A stretch of 64,000 nucleotides of DNA from an uncultured Bartonella sp. GTDB lineage: Bacteria > Pseudomonadota > Alphaproteobacteria > Rhizobiales > Rhizobiaceae. The DNA lies in assembly GCA_946481695.1 (NCBI GenBank), contig CAMLON010000006.1, positions 3,481 to 67,480 of the forward strand, written 5' to 3'. Position numbers and translations under genes: made by a program. Below the pieces are notes generated by a model that was not told where the DNA came from, searched no databases, and worked only from the letters and a program-made list of their open reading frames with translations. Below are positions 1-9,157 of this stretch, one piece after another; the stretch's first letter is position 1, and every line of letters starts with the position of its first letter.

Positions 1-940
1 ATCCTTCATCGGCAGTATCTCCGAAAATCATTCCGTCAATACCGTTGAGAAAATCGTCGCGGTCGGTTTTGCCGACACCGGGAGCCCCCACTTTGCGTGC
101 CTGATCGGTTGCAAGCTGGATACGTTGGGGCGTTGACGGGTGACTTGCCAGAAAGTCGAGTGTTGCGTCGGTTGCACCCGAAACATTACGAAAAGCGGCG
201 TAAGCTTCCATAGATTGGAGGAAACGTGGCGACGCAAACGGATCATAACCTGCTCGCCCTAACATTTTTATACCGATTGCATCCGCCTGCAATTCCTGAT
301 TGCGCGAAAATTGTGCAAGGCGCAGTTTCCCGCGAATGGCTGTTTCACGTTCGGCCGAATGATCTTCCAGAACTTCACTGACAACCTGATTTGTAAGCTC
401 CACCTCGGCTTCTTTTTGCTGGCGTAAAATACCATGATTGGCGGTGACATGTGCCATTTCATGGGCAAGAACGGCGGCTACTTCCGATGAATCATTGGCA
501 AGTGCGAGAAGACCGCGTGTGACATAGACATAGCCACCGGGAAGCGCAAAAGCGTTGACATTGGGCGAGTTCAAAATTGTAATTCTGTAGGTCTGATCGG
601 GGTTGTCGGAGACGGCTGTGAGCCTTCCGACAATTTTTGCAACCATTCGCTCCAGTTTCGGATCGCTATATTCACCGCCATAGGTTTGTAAAATCCGCGG
701 GTGTTGGGAGGCTCCCAATTGCGCAAGAGAATCGCCCTTGCTCACTTTGTCGACAGTGACAGGAGCGCCCGAAGGCATAAGACCGCCGTCGGGCTTATTG
801 TAATCGACAAGCTGGCAGCCAGTTAACGGAAAAAAAACGAAACCTAAAAAAAAGACAAAACCGGCGGCTTTCGCGGCACGATTATCATCGCGCTGCAACA
901 AAAGCGGCTTGATAGAGTTATCTTTTCTGCGTTTACTCAT
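1..940 (-). CDS. M48 family zinc metalloprotease, lipoprotein-like (C-terminus beyond window)
   Basis: Reading leftwards from the ATG at 938-940, 313 codons are open up to the window edge, so the C-terminus is missing. The N-terminus has a hydrophobic stretch ending in PLTGCQ, which looks like a lipobox, so the protein is probably a periplasm-facing lipoprotein. The zinc motif HEMAH lies at residues 160-164, with the surroundings VAAVLAHEMAHVTANHG typical of M48 peptidases. A downstream NQELQADAIG segment supplies the third, glutamate, zinc ligand expected in this family. M48 lipoproteins of the BepA/YfgC type take part in outer-membrane protein quality control; that role here is inferred from family only. 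It is divergent from thiN. Confidence 0.88.
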   Translation of the reverse strand, partial: MSKRRKDNSIKPLLLQRDDNRAAKAAGFVFFLGFVFFPLTGCQLVDYNKPDGGLMPSGAPVTVDKVSKGDSLAQLGASQHPRILQTYGGEYSDPKLERMVAKIVGRLTAVSDNPDQTYRITILNSPNVNAFALPGGYVYVTRGLLALANDSSEVAAVLAHEMAHVTANHGILRQQKEAEVELTNQVVSEVLEDHSAERETAIRGKLRLAQFSRNQELQADAIGIKMLGRAGYDPFASPRFLQSMEAYAAFRNVSGATDATLDFLASHPSTPQRIQLATDQARKVGAPGVGKTDRDDFLNGIDGMIFGDTADEG

Positions 941-1158
941 TGTAACTGGTGCTTGACCCTCATTGCAGGCAAACTGATAAAAGTACACTATAAGGCTGAA
1001 AAACTTTGAAGCTAACAGGCTTTTTCAAAATTTCCCCTATAATAGAACGGATAGATTTCAATTCTTGTGACATATAGCTAACCTCAGAACAATCAAATAG
1101 ATGCCGATTGGAAAATTAAAATGCGAAATCTACGTAAAAACCGGAAATCGGAGTGGTT

Positions 1159-1794
1159 ATGAAAAGCTATACGATCGTTCTTGATGGACATCTTCAGGTG
1201 ACCGGGCGGCTCATCAGCCAGATTGGCAAGAGCAATGTCATCGTTGCAGATGGTGCAATACGTTATATTGAAGCTCTTCATGTCAAACCCGAATTATGGG
1301 TGGGTGATTTTGATTCAACCGGATCCGGATTGAAACTGAAATACAATACTATAGAGCAGCGGTCATTTCCTGTTGCTAAAGACAAGACAGATGGCGAACT
1401 TGCGATTGATTTTGCTTTGGAACGGGGAGCCGAACGCATTATTTTATGTGGCGCATTGGGGGGCAAACGTTCCGATCATGCTTTTTTCCACTTTGCTCAT
1501 GCATTGGCGATGAAAAAAAAGGGCATTGACGTTCTCTTAACAAGCGGCAACGAGGAAGGTTATGCCATTCTTCCCGGACATTATACATTCGATTTTCCTG
1601 TTGGTACAATTTTCAGTCTTATCGGCTTTGATGACCTCGGTGGTCTTACAATCGAGGGAGCGAGATGGCCGCTTTTCGAGAAAAATGTGCCCTTTGGTTC
1701 ATCATTGACCCTTTCAAACGAGGTAAATGGCAAGCTTCAATTGCATCTTTCCACGGGGCGGGCGCTGTTGTTGGCTACACTTCCTGAAGTGTGA
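1159..1794 (+). CDS. thiN: Thiamine pyrophosphokinase
   Basis: A 211-residue protein of the thiamine pyrophosphokinase family, which transfers pyrophosphate from ATP to thiamine to give thiamine diphosphate. Visible family features are VIVADGAIRYIEAL followed by ELWVGDFDST, then DKTDGELAIDFAL and the glycine-rich ILCGALGGKRSDHAF segment. These form the N-terminal catalytic Rossmann-like part; the C-terminal beta-sandwich follows. An in-frame GTG at 1153 is possible, but GGAG at 1150-1153 sits 5 nt before the ATG at 1159, so I prefer ATG. Thiamine diphosphate is the cofactor of the transketolase encoded about 8 kb downstream. No TPP riboswitch is visible upstream. Confidence 0.9.
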   Translation: MKSYTIVLDGHLQVTGRLISQIGKSNVIVADGAIRYIEALHVKPELWVGDFDSTGSGLKLKYNTIEQRSFPVAKDKTDGELAIDFALERGAERIILCGALGGKRSDHAFFHFAHALAMKKKGIDVLLTSGNEEGYAILPGHYTFDFPVGTIFSLIGFDDLGGLTIEGARWPLFEKNVPFGSSLTLSNEVNGKLQLHLSTGRALLLATLPEV

Positions 1795-1944
1795 CGAATT
1801 TTAACTGCAAGGTTGGTGGAAAAAATGCGGCCTATCCATATTTATTAATCAGGATGAGGTGAGTGATAGTTTTAACTTTATCTTGGTTTTGCCTTATTAT
1901 TACGACACAGTATCAAAAATATCAAAAAGAGAAAGAGTGACGAC

Positions 1945-2238
1945 ATGTTTAAACGTATTTCTGTAATTGCCATGGTTTCGGCGTTGGGACTTGCAACTGT
2001 CGCCTGTTCCCCGAATGAACAACGTACCGCCGGTTATGGCGTTGGTGGTGCAGCTCTGGGTGCATTGGCAGGCGGCGCTATCAAGGGCAATGGCAAGGGA
2101 GCATTAAGAGGGGCTGCAATCGGTGCGGCAGCGGGTACTCTGGTTGGCGTTGCAACCAAGCGTAACGGCGTTCAATATTGTAATTATCGCGATGCCTATG
2201 GGCAGATGTACCAGGCACCTTGCAACCAATATCAATAA
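1945..2238 (+). CDS. Glycine-zipper outer-membrane lipoprotein (17-kDa surface antigen type)
   Basis: A 97-residue protein with a short basic N-terminus, a hydrophobic signal and a lipobox-like ATVAC at residues 17-21, so Cys21 is the likely lipidated residue. Residues about 30-68 are a glycine zipper (GVGGAALGALAGG and GAAIGAAAGTLVG) of the kind seen in the rickettsial 17-kDa antigen and related 2TM-zipper lipoproteins. The C-terminal tail is polar with two cysteines (YCNYRDAYG and PCNQYQ). It is followed by its own terminator and is probably monocistronic. Function is unknown beyond an envelope location. Confidence 0.8.
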   Translation: MFKRISVIAMVSALGLATVACSPNEQRTAGYGVGGAALGALAGGAIKGNGKGALRGAAIGAAAGTLVGVATKRNGVQYCNYRDAYGQMYQAPCNQYQ

Positions 2239-2260
2239 GTTTTTCAAGGTTTTACAATTG

Positions 2261-2290
2261 AAAGGGGTCGGTTTGCTGACCCTTTTTTAT
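2261..2290 (+). terminator. Rho-independent terminator after the lipoprotein gene
   Basis: The hairpin GGGTC(ggtttgct)GACCC is followed by TTTTTT, 23 nt after the stop codon. Confidence 0.75.
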
Positions 2291-2350
2291 TTTATGTGTT
2301 TAAACGTTATATTTTGCTATTAATCTCTTAAATAGCAGAATGGAATCATA

Positions 2351-4156
2351 ATGGCGCCTCCTCTTTTACGTCTCGATCATATTTCACTTACCTTTGGCGG
2401 TACACCATTGCTGACCGATGCCGCGCTATCGGTGTCGAATGGCGATCGTATTGCGCTTGTTGGTCGTAACGGGTCGGGTAAATCAACGCTTTTGAAAATT
2501 GCAGCCGGTCTTGTCGAACCGACAGATGGCGAGATTTTCCGGCACCCCTCGGCAACAATCCGCTATTTGCCCCAAGTGCCTGATCTTGAGGGTTTTAAAA
2601 ATGTGCGTGCCTATGTCGAGGCCGGACTGGGGCCTTTGGATGATGTCCACCGTGTCAGCTATATGCTCGATCATCTGGGATTGAGCGGAGAAGAAAAACC
2701 CGACCAGCTTTCCGGCGGTGAAGCACGCCGCGCCGCATTGGCGCGCGTCATTGCCCCCGCTCCCGATATTTTGCTTCTTGACGAGCCGACCAACCATCTT
2801 GATCTCACGACAATCGAATGGCTCGAAGGTGAACTCAAAACGATACGTTCAAGCATTGTATTGATTTCGCATGATCGCCGTTTTCTGGAAAATGTCTCGC
2901 AATCGACAATCTGGCTTGATCGGGGCGAAACAAAGCGCCTTGGTAAAGGCTTTGCTTTTTTCGAGGAATGGCGTGACAAGCTTCTTGAAGAAGAAGAAAT
3001 CGAGCAACAAAAACTCGGCCGCCAGATTGTGCGTGAAGAGCATTGGTTGCGTTACGGTGTTACAGCGCGGCGCAAACGCAATGTGCGTCGTCTTGATGAA
3101 TTGCAGAAACTGCGGCAGAAATACAAGAACTATCGCGGGCCGCAAGGCAATGCCGTTATGGAGTTGAGCGATTCACAGGAATCCGGAAAACTGGTGATCG
3201 AAGCCAAAAATATCAGCAAGGCTTACGGCGAACATGTGCTTGTCGATCATTTTTCCACCCGCATCCATCGCGGTGACCGTATCGGACTGGTTGGACCCAA
3301 CGGCATTGGTAAAACAACATTGTTGTCTATGTTGAGCGGGGTTTTGACACCCGATAGCGGAACTGTAAAACTCGGCGTCAATCTCGAAATTGCCACGCTC
3401 GATCAAAAACGCTCGCTTGATGAAAATGAAACGCTCGCCCATTATTTGACCGACGGGCGCGGCGACAGTGTTATCGTCAATGGTGAGCAACGTCATGTTG
3501 TCTCCTATATGAAAGATTTTCTGTTTTCACCTGAACAGGCGCGCACACCGATCAAGGAATTGTCGGGCGGTGAAAGAGCACGGCTTATGCTGGCGCGCGT
3601 CTTGTCACGTCCTGCAAATCTTTTGATACTCGACGAACCTACAAATGACCTTGATATGGAAACACTCGATCTTTTGCAGGAACTTGTCAGCAATTTTCCG
3701 GGAACTGTTTTGCTTGTCAGCCACGATCGCGATTTTCTTGATCGTACGGTTACCAGCATTATCGCCCCTGAAGGTAACGGTCGCTGGCTTGAATATGCCG
3801 GTGGCTATAGCGATATGATAGCGCAACGAAAAGGTCGGGAAATCGAACAGAAGAAAGGTGTGAAACCGTCCTCGTCGCAAACGTCTGGCGCAGTTGAACA
3901 GGTGAAACGGGAAACAAAACAGAAGCTATCCTATAAACAGAAATACGCTTTGGAAAAATTGCCTTCGGAAATTGATGGTCTTCATCGCGACATAACGCAG
4001 ATGGAAAAAGAGTTTTCCGATCCCGACCTCTATACAAAAAATGCCAAAAGGTTCGAGGAACTTTCGCACCTTCTCGAACAAAAACGCAAAGACCTTGAAA
4101 CAAAGGAAAATGAATGGCTGGAGCTTGAAATGCTGAAAGAAGAACTTGAAAAATAG
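2351..4156 (+). CDS. uup: ABC-F family ATPase, Uup type
   Basis: A 601-residue soluble protein with two ABC ATPase domains and no membrane segments, as expected for ABC-F factors acting on ribosomes or nucleic acid. Domain 1 has Walker A GRNGSGKST (residues 38-46), signature LSGGE (120-124) and Walker B LLLDEPTNHLDL (141-152). Domain 2 has GPNGIGKTT near residue 315, LSGGE and LLILDEPTNDLD. The linker between the domains is rich in basic and coiled-coil residues. The last 60 or so residues form a second charged coiled coil, the Uup-type C-terminal DNA-binding extension. This C-terminal arm favours Uup over EttA. ATG follows a purine-poor leader, so the start is by homology. Confidence 0.9.
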   Translation: MAPPLLRLDHISLTFGGTPLLTDAALSVSNGDRIALVGRNGSGKSTLLKIAAGLVEPTDGEIFRHPSATIRYLPQVPDLEGFKNVRAYVEAGLGPLDDVHRVSYMLDHLGLSGEEKPDQLSGGEARRAALARVIAPAPDILLLDEPTNHLDLTTIEWLEGELKTIRSSIVLISHDRRFLENVSQSTIWLDRGETKRLGKGFAFFEEWRDKLLEEEEIEQQKLGRQIVREEHWLRYGVTARRKRNVRRLDELQKLRQKYKNYRGPQGNAVMELSDSQESGKLVIEAKNISKAYGEHVLVDHFSTRIHRGDRIGLVGPNGIGKTTLLSMLSGVLTPDSGTVKLGVNLEIATLDQKRSLDENETLAHYLTDGRGDSVIVNGEQRHVVSYMKDFLFSPEQARTPIKELSGGERARLMLARVLSRPANLLILDEPTNDLDMETLDLLQELVSNFPGTVLLVSHDRDFLDRTVTSIIAPEGNGRWLEYAGGYSDMIAQRKGREIEQKKGVKPSSSQTSGAVEQVKRETKQKLSYKQKYALEKLPSEIDGLHRDITQMEKEFSDPDLYTKNAKRFEELSHLLEQKRKDLETKENEWLELEMLKEELEK

Positions 4157-4330
4157 CTTTGTTTAAAAGGCTGTAGGTTTCAGCTTCAGGTGAATTTCGT
4201 GTCGGTCGGGTTTGTGTCGGTTTTCTACCGGTTTCGCGTTGGTTTTTAGTTGGCGGGTGACCGGAACCCGATAAATAACCGGTGGCGCAAGGAAAGGCCG
4301 CAATCATAAAAGAAAATAGATAATAAACAA

Positions 4331-4360
4331 AAAAGCCTTCCCGAAAGGGAAGGCTTTAGA
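4331..4360 (-). terminator. Rho-independent terminator of gapR (possibly bidirectional)
   Basis: A perfect 11-bp stem, AAAGCCTTCCC with a GAAA loop, is followed on the minus strand by TTTTTT. It lies 20 nt beyond the gapR stop and between convergent uup and gapR. Confidence 0.85.
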
Positions 4361-4380
4361 GTTTTCAGAAAATTCAAAAA

Positions 4381-4638
4381 TCAGCTCATGCCAAGCGCAT
4401 CTTTATAGAGCTGGATCATAGCTTCTTCTTCCTGCCGCTCGTGGTCTTCTTTTTTACGCAAACGGATGATTGTGCGCACCGCCTTGCTGTCAAAACCACT
4501 TCCTTTAAGCTCGGCATAAACCTCTTTGATGTCGTCGGAAATTGTTTTCTTTTCTTCTTCAAGGCGTTCAATACGCTCGATGAAAGAACGCAACTGGCCA
4601 ACAGCCACTGCTTGTTTTTCGTCTGTCACTTCACTCAT
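4381..4638 (-). CDS. gapR: GapR-type nucleoid-associated protein (DUF2312)
   Basis: An 85-residue, highly charged helical protein: an acidic N-terminus, then a coiled coil around [18 protein letters not shown], and the conserved DUF2312 block [18 protein letters not shown]2312 includes Caulobacter GapR, a DNA clamp that binds overtwisted DNA ahead of replication and transcription. Length and motif order match the family closely. It is monocistronic, with its own terminator, and convergent with uup. The role is transferred from the family. Confidence 0.88.
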   Translation of the reverse strand: MSEVTDEKQAVAVGQLRSFIERIERLEEEKKTISDDIKEVYAELKGSGFDSKAVRTIIRLRKKEDHERQEEEAMIQLYKDALGMS

Positions 4639-4795
4639 GGAAATGGCCTCCAGATAAATCGTGTTGAAACGAGTCGTTCAGTCGATCGTTCAGTTTCCTG
4701 TTGATGTCCGAGTCCGACCCCTTGAGTCAAGATGCAGGTTCCTTTTTTTCACGCCTGTTGGAAAGTCGTAAAATTTTCTAACGCAAACGTAAACG

Positions 4796-5590
4796 TCAAT
4801 TGTCTGCACGCGAGGGATGAAGTTGTTTCATGTGAATCTCCCGCATTTCATTTATTTTCCTGAAGAGCGGTTCGAGATAATTTGCCCATTCCCGCACACC
4901 CTCTTCACCCGCTATCAAATCCTGCCGGACTTCGATCAATATATGGGCGATGCCTTTTTTTGTACAATGGCGATACATTGTGTCACCCTTCAGCGCTCCA
5001 TCATAAGGTTCGTTATCACCGACCTTGATATGTCCGATTTTGTTCAACCCTTCAAAAAGCGGATCGAATACGCGCCTGTCGCTATCCCATAAAAGGCCGA
5101 TATGCCATGGGCGGGCTTTGCCCCGCCAGACAGGTGTAAACGAATGGACAGAAACAACAAAAGGGCTGTTTCCGCTTGCTTCCCCGACATTGGCGATGAG
5201 CCTTCCGATTGCCTTGTCGTAAGGCGTATAATAATTGTCGATGCGGCGTTTCCTTTCAGCCTCATCAAGTGGATAATTATGCGGAATTACCGAACCGTCG
5301 GATAGTTGCATGATAAGTGTCGGGTCATGTTCCCCGCGATTGGGGTCGATCAACAATCTTGAAAAATGGCTGATGACGGCGGGGGCTTCAAGGCGTTTGG
5401 CCAGTTCCTCGGTCAATAATTGTGCACCTATATCATAAGCGATGTGTCTTTTGAATTCGGCAGGATCAAGCCCCAGCGAACCATATTCGACCGGCAGATC
5501 GCTGCTTGCATGATCGCAAATGAGTGCGAGCCCTGCTTGCATATTGCCGGCGATTTCTTTGAAGGGATGGAAAATTTCTTTCTGTTTCAT
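4796..5590 (-). CDS. N-formylglutamate amidohydrolase family protein
   Basis: A 264-residue protein of the N-formylglutamate deformylase (FGase, HutG-like) family, which are zinc hydrolases cleaving N-formyl or similar amides. Recognisable family blocks are LALICDHASSDLP at the start (metal-binding His), HIAYDIGAQLL, FSRLLIDPNRGEHDPTLI, and SVHSFTPVWRGKARPWHIGLLWD. The histidine and aspartate positions expected for metal binding are present. No other histidine-degradation (hut) genes are near, so the physiological substrate is open. Divergent from the DUF1036 gene across an 87-bp spacer from which both are presumably transcribed. Confidence 0.83.
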   Translation of the reverse strand: MKQKEIFHPFKEIAGNMQAGLALICDHASSDLPVEYGSLGLDPAEFKRHIAYDIGAQLLTEELAKRLEAPAVISHFSRLLIDPNRGEHDPTLIMQLSDGSVIPHNYPLDEAERKRRIDNYYTPYDKAIGRLIANVGEASGNSPFVVSVHSFTPVWRGKARPWHIGLLWDSDRRVFDPLFEGLNKIGHIKVGDNEPYDGALKGDTMYRHCTKKGIAHILIEVRQDLIAGEEGVREWANYLEPLFRKINEMREIHMKQLHPSRADN

Positions 5591-5724
5591 TTTTTTATCA
5601 TCACTTTATAATATGATATGTTTTGAAAACCTCTGACATTGACAAAGTTTGAGAAACTACACAAAACACAATTCAAGTGCAAAAGAACAGCGGTCGGGAC
5701 GAAATAAAACCGAAGGTGCCAGGA

Positions 5725-6192
5725 ATGTTGTTGAAAAAGACTCGGATTATACTCTTCGGTGGCATGTTTGCGTTCACCTTTCTAAACGCAGCTCAGGCAG
5801 ATTTTCGTGTCTGTAACACGACCCAGGAGGTTATCGGCGTTTCCATCGGATACCGTGCAAAAGTCGGCTGGATGTCCGAAGGGTGGTGGGTTGTCGGTCC
5901 GACACGTTGCAAGACGATTATTGATGGGCCTTTAACCTCGCGCTTTTATTATCTCCATGCGGAAGACGCTAAAAATCACGGGCGCTGGGATGGGCCTATC
6001 AATATGTGTGTGAAGGATTCCGAATTTACCATTAATGGCGTCAATGACTGTTTTGCACGCGGCTTTCAAAAAGCCGGTTTTCAGGAAATCGATACAGGCA
6101 CACAAACAAGCTGGATGGTTCAGCTAACCGAGCCTGTATCCAATAATCCGGCGTTAAATACGCCGCTTGTTACAGGAGCTCCCACAAAATGA
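5725..6192 (+). CDS. DUF1036 family exported protein
   Basis: From the ATG at 5725 this is a 155-residue protein with a clear signal peptide (basic MLLKKTR, hydrophobic core, AQA cleavage before DFRVC). The mature part has the DUF1036 pattern: RVCNTT, IGYR, WWVV, PTRCKTI, YYLHAE and conserved cysteines. An upstream in-frame ATG at 5677 would add 16 polar residues in front of the signal peptide, which argues against it. The last codons overlap the pyk start by 4 nt (ATGA), so the two are translationally coupled. Function unknown; DUF1036 beside pyk is, from memory, a common arrangement in Rhizobiales. Confidence 0.85.
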   Translation: MLLKKTRIILFGGMFAFTFLNAAQADFRVCNTTQEVIGVSIGYRAKVGWMSEGWWVVGPTRCKTIIDGPLTSRFYYLHAEDAKNHGRWDGPINMCVKDSEFTINGVNDCFARGFQKAGFQEIDTGTQTSWMVQLTEPVSNNPALNTPLVTGAPTK

Positions 6193-7625
6193 AACGTAAC
6201 CGTAAAGTAAAGATTGTTGCTACGCTCGGACCTGCATCGTCTGACGAAAACATGATTGAAAAGCTTTTTTTAGCGGGAGTTGACGTTTTTCGTATCAATA
6301 TGAGTCATGCCGATCATGACACAATGCGCTCTCTCGTAAAAATCATTCGCAATATCGAGAAAAAGCAGGGGCGGCCAATCGGCATTCTTGCCGATTTGCA
6401 GGGGCCGAAATTACGTGTGGGAGAATTTGCAAAAGGTAAAGTCGATCTTGTTGTCGGGCAAACTTTCACGCTCGATAATAAGGATATTCCGGGTGATAAT
6501 ACGCGCGTCTATCTGCCCCATAAGGAAATTTTCGACGCCGTCAAGCCCGGTGAACGCCTGCTCATTGATGATGGAAAGCTCCAGCTTCTTGCTCAAAAAT
6601 GTACACATGAATCCATTGAATGTAAGGTTGTGGCGGGAAACCATATTTCCGACCGTAAAGGGGTAAGTTTGCCCGACACACTGCTCGGTGTCGGCGCAAT
6701 GACCGAAAAAGACCATAAAGATCTTCTGGCGGTTCTTGAACAGCCGATCGACTGGATTGCGCTTTCCTTTATCCAGCGTCCTGAAGATATTGCCGAAGCG
6801 CGTAAAATTTCCAAAGGAAAAGTGGCGATCCTTTCAAAAATCGAAAAGCCGCAAGCCGTTCGCAGAATCAACGAAATTGTCGATTTATCCGACGCGGTTA
6901 TGGTGGCGCGTGGTGATCTTGGTGTCGAAATGCCGTTGGAAGCTGTGCCCGGTATCCAGATGGATATTATCAAATTGTGCCGACGCGCTGGCAAGCCGGT
7001 CGTCGTCGCAACGCAAATGCTTGAATCCATGATTACTGCACCTGTTCCCACCCGTGCAGAAGTTTCCGATGTTGCAACGGCCGTTTATGAGGGGGCCGAT
7101 GCCATTATGCTTTCGGCTGAATCGGCTGCCGGTGCTTATCCGGAAGAAGCTGTACGTACGATGGATAAAATTGCTTGCAAGATCGAACGGGATTCCAATT
7201 ATGAACCGATGATCGACGCCCAACATCCTGCTCCCGAACCAACCGGCGCCGATGCAATTTCGCTCGCCGCAAGGCAGATTGCCGAAACGCTCAATCTTTC
7301 GGCTATTGTTGCTTATACGGCCTCCGGTGCAACAGGTATACGCGCATCCCGTGAACGGCCGATACCATCCATCATTGCTCTTTCACCCATTACCGAAACG
7401 GCACGGCGTCTTGCCCTTGTCTGGGGGCTTCATTGTGTTGTCACGGAAGACGCTCACAATCTTGACGATATGGTCGAAAGAGCCGCTGCCATTGCACTGC
7501 GGGAAGGCTATAGCGTTCCCGGCGACAGAATTATCGTAACGGCCGGTGTGCCGCTCGGAACACCGGGTGCAACCAATATGTTGCGTATTGCCTATGTCGC
7601 CAAGGAAGATGGTAAACGCAGATAA
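6189..7625 (+). CDS. pyk: Pyruvate kinase
   Basis: A 478-residue enzyme converting phosphoenolpyruvate and ADP to pyruvate and ATP, the last step of glycolysis. Seen in order: KIVATLGPAS at the N-terminus, RINMSH (ADP/K+ site), ILADLQGPKLRVG (start of the B domain), AILSKIEKPQAV with the catalytic Lys-Glu pair, VMVARGDLGVEMP (metal site) and the pyruvate-kinase signature around KPVVVATQMLESM with PTRAEVSDVA. The C-terminal allosteric domain (about residues 355-478) is complete. It shares an ATGA overlap with the upstream DUF1036 gene. Length is normal for the family. Confidence 0.97.
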   Translation: MKRNRKVKIVATLGPASSDENMIEKLFLAGVDVFRINMSHADHDTMRSLVKIIRNIEKKQGRPIGILADLQGPKLRVGEFAKGKVDLVVGQTFTLDNKDIPGDNTRVYLPHKEIFDAVKPGERLLIDDGKLQLLAQKCTHESIECKVVAGNHISDRKGVSLPDTLLGVGAMTEKDHKDLLAVLEQPIDWIALSFIQRPEDIAEARKISKGKVAILSKIEKPQAVRRINEIVDLSDAVMVARGDLGVEMPLEAVPGIQMDIIKLCRRAGKPVVVATQMLESMITAPVPTRAEVSDVATAVYEGADAIMLSAESAAGAYPEEAVRTMDKIACKIERDSNYEPMIDAQHPAPEPTGADAISLAARQIAETLNLSAIVAYTASGATGIRASRERPIPSIIALSPITETARRLALVWGLHCVVTEDAHNLDDMVERAAAIALREGYSVPGDRIIVTAGVPLGTPGATNMLRIAYVAKEDGKRR

Positions 7626-8281
7626 TCTGACTGGTCAATTTCTTGATGAATATCAACTCTGCGGCGGAAGCTGAAAAGCCTGTTCCGTTGCAGAGTGGAA
7701 GCTTGTGGTGAACGATCAGGCTTGCTGTCTTCATGTGGTTCACGAGCGCAAGACGAAGATAGAGAAATCTCAGGACACGAAGCGGGCGGAACAGGGCGCT
7801 TGGTATCGGGGCATAGCATCACGGATAATATGAAGAAAAAGGCTGACGATTATTGTGTGGATCCCGACAATTATGCGAAGCCTTGCGATTGCGTGGAACC
7901 CGCCGGTTAAAAACAATCTGCCGCAATGGCAGCGAGAATATTCGAGAGCTTGAAACAAAAAGCGGGTTATAAAATGACAGAGCCGGTTTCTGCTTGTCTT
8001 GAAATATTTTTGAACAACCGCCAAATCTTTTAAAAATAATAATGAAAAATTATTCTTCAGGTGGGGTCAAGAATTTACTTGTCGTCTTTAGAAGTTTGCT
8101 TGTCTGTTTTTTGGGGGGGTCTTGCCTAATTCGCCGGTTGTTTGTCTATTTCACCGGTTGCTTGTCTGTTATATTTTCAAAAAAGTTAGTCCATCCAATT
8201 TTTTAAAAGATGTGTGTCTTCAATTTTCAATGTCACTTGTTGAAGAAACAAACACACAAGCTCAAGACCGGTATGACCGGT
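7626..8281. other. Gene-free spacer between pyk and zapA
   Basis: About 650 bp with no convincing coding sequence on either strand. A small open frame at 7695-7910 lacks a ribosome site and resembles nothing I know. The segment 8096-8170 contains a 20-bp tandem duplication. It is the spacer into which the convergent pyk and zapA transcripts run. A structured RNA cannot be ruled out by eye. Confidence 0.6.
8131..8170 (+). repeat. 20-bp tandem duplication (2 units plus a partial copy)
   Basis: The units tcgccggttgtttgtctatt (8131-8150) and tcaccggttgcttgtctgtt (8151-8170) differ at 3 positions. A partial copy, ttgcttgtctgttt, lies upstream at about 8096-8109. Confidence 0.8.
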
Positions 8282-8644
8282 TTATTGATTTTTGACAAGC
8301 TGGCGGGCAAGAGCGTCAATATGATTGGCTGCCCTGTCAATGGCTTTGGCAGCAACTGTTTCATAACGTTGGCAAGCATCGGCCAATTGGTTATTTTCTT
8401 GTTGTAGAGTTTCGTTTTCCTGTTTCAGATTGTTTAGCTGACGCCGCGCTTCATCAAGTTCATCCATGACCATGATGCCGGCCATGACAGAAAGACGGTG
8501 GTCGCCGATTTCGCCGAAATTGGACTTTAAATGGCTGATATACTGGTCAAGCTGATGGGCGAGACCGGCGAGATGCTCTTCTTCGCCTTCGTCGCAAGCC
8601 ATTCGGTAGGTTTTACCATCAATAGTAACTGAAACAGTTGCCAT
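8282..8644 (-). CDS. zapA: Cell division protein ZapA
   Basis: From the ATG at 8642-8644 the product is 120 residues starting MATVSVTIDGKTYRMAC, the usual ZapA N-terminus, followed by HLAGLAHQLDQYI, the RLSVMAGIMVMDEL helix and a long coiled coil (LNNLKQENETLQQENNQL). ZapA binds and bundles FtsZ at the division ring. A longer frame extends upstream to 8794 but lacks ZapA features and overlaps the neighbouring gene. AAAGGG upstream of the ATG supports this start. It lies 13 bp downstream of the DUF4164 gene, a likely two-gene operon divergent from tkt. Confidence 0.9.
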   Translation of the reverse strand: MATVSVTIDGKTYRMACDEGEEEHLAGLAHQLDQYISHLKSNFGEIGDHRLSVMAGIMVMDELDEARRQLNNLKQENETLQQENNQLADACQRYETVAAKAIDRAANHIDALARQLVKNQ

Positions 8645-8657
8645 ATTTATTTGCCCT

Positions 8658-8933
8658 TTACCGGTCAACCACAGTGCGTATCGTTTCCATTGCAGTAATA
8701 AGGCGGCGTGATACTTCCTTATTGGCTTGTTCAAGACGTTCGGCACGTGATTCAGATGTATCAAGTGCTTGCGCCAGACGGCTGCGATCTGCATTCATAC
8801 GCTGGATTTCTTCTTCGAGTTCGCTGGTGTCATATGAATCTTTATTGTCATTGACAACGGCATTTTCAAGCGTTTTAAGAGCGTTTTCCAGACGATTGAT
8901 CGCTTGATCGAGAATTGATGTGTCTTGTGGCAT
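8658..8933 (-). CDS. DUF4164 coiled-coil protein
   Basis: A 91-residue protein that is almost entirely one amphipathic coiled coil: ILDQAINRLENALKTLENAV, a short polar break, then LEEEIQRMNADRSRLAQAL and an R/E-rich heptad stretch to RRLITAMETIRTVVDR. It matches the small DUF4164 family found next to zapA in Rhizobiales. It is the first gene of the pair with zapA. Its adjacency to a coiled-coil FtsZ-ring protein suggests a division-related partner, but that is inference only. No catalytic residues. Confidence 0.82.
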   Translation of the reverse strand: MPQDTSILDQAINRLENALKTLENAVVNDNKDSYDTSELEEEIQRMNADRSRLAQALDTSESRAERLEQANKEVSRRLITAMETIRTVVDR

Positions 8934-9157
8934 CGAGTTCCGGATCCTTTTTGTAAAATGTAACTTTAAAAACGAATCATTCCGGTAAATTTTATCCTGT
9001 TTCTGCTATTCTTAAATGTCTTCCGGCTTTGTGGCAAGAAATCCACCGTATCAAAGCTGGTGACAGTGGGATTTTATTGACTCACACCGTTTAAGTGATA
9101 TTTGTCAGAAGAAGCATTAGACCGAATTTAATAGCGATCAAAGAGTAGCCGATTCTC

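Noticed and set aside
7695..7910. 71-codon open frame after pyk
   Set aside because: No ribosome site, no family resemblance, and mixed composition not like neighbouring genes.
8645..8794. N-terminal extension of zapA
   Set aside because: It overlaps the DUF4164 gene and does not resemble ZapA.
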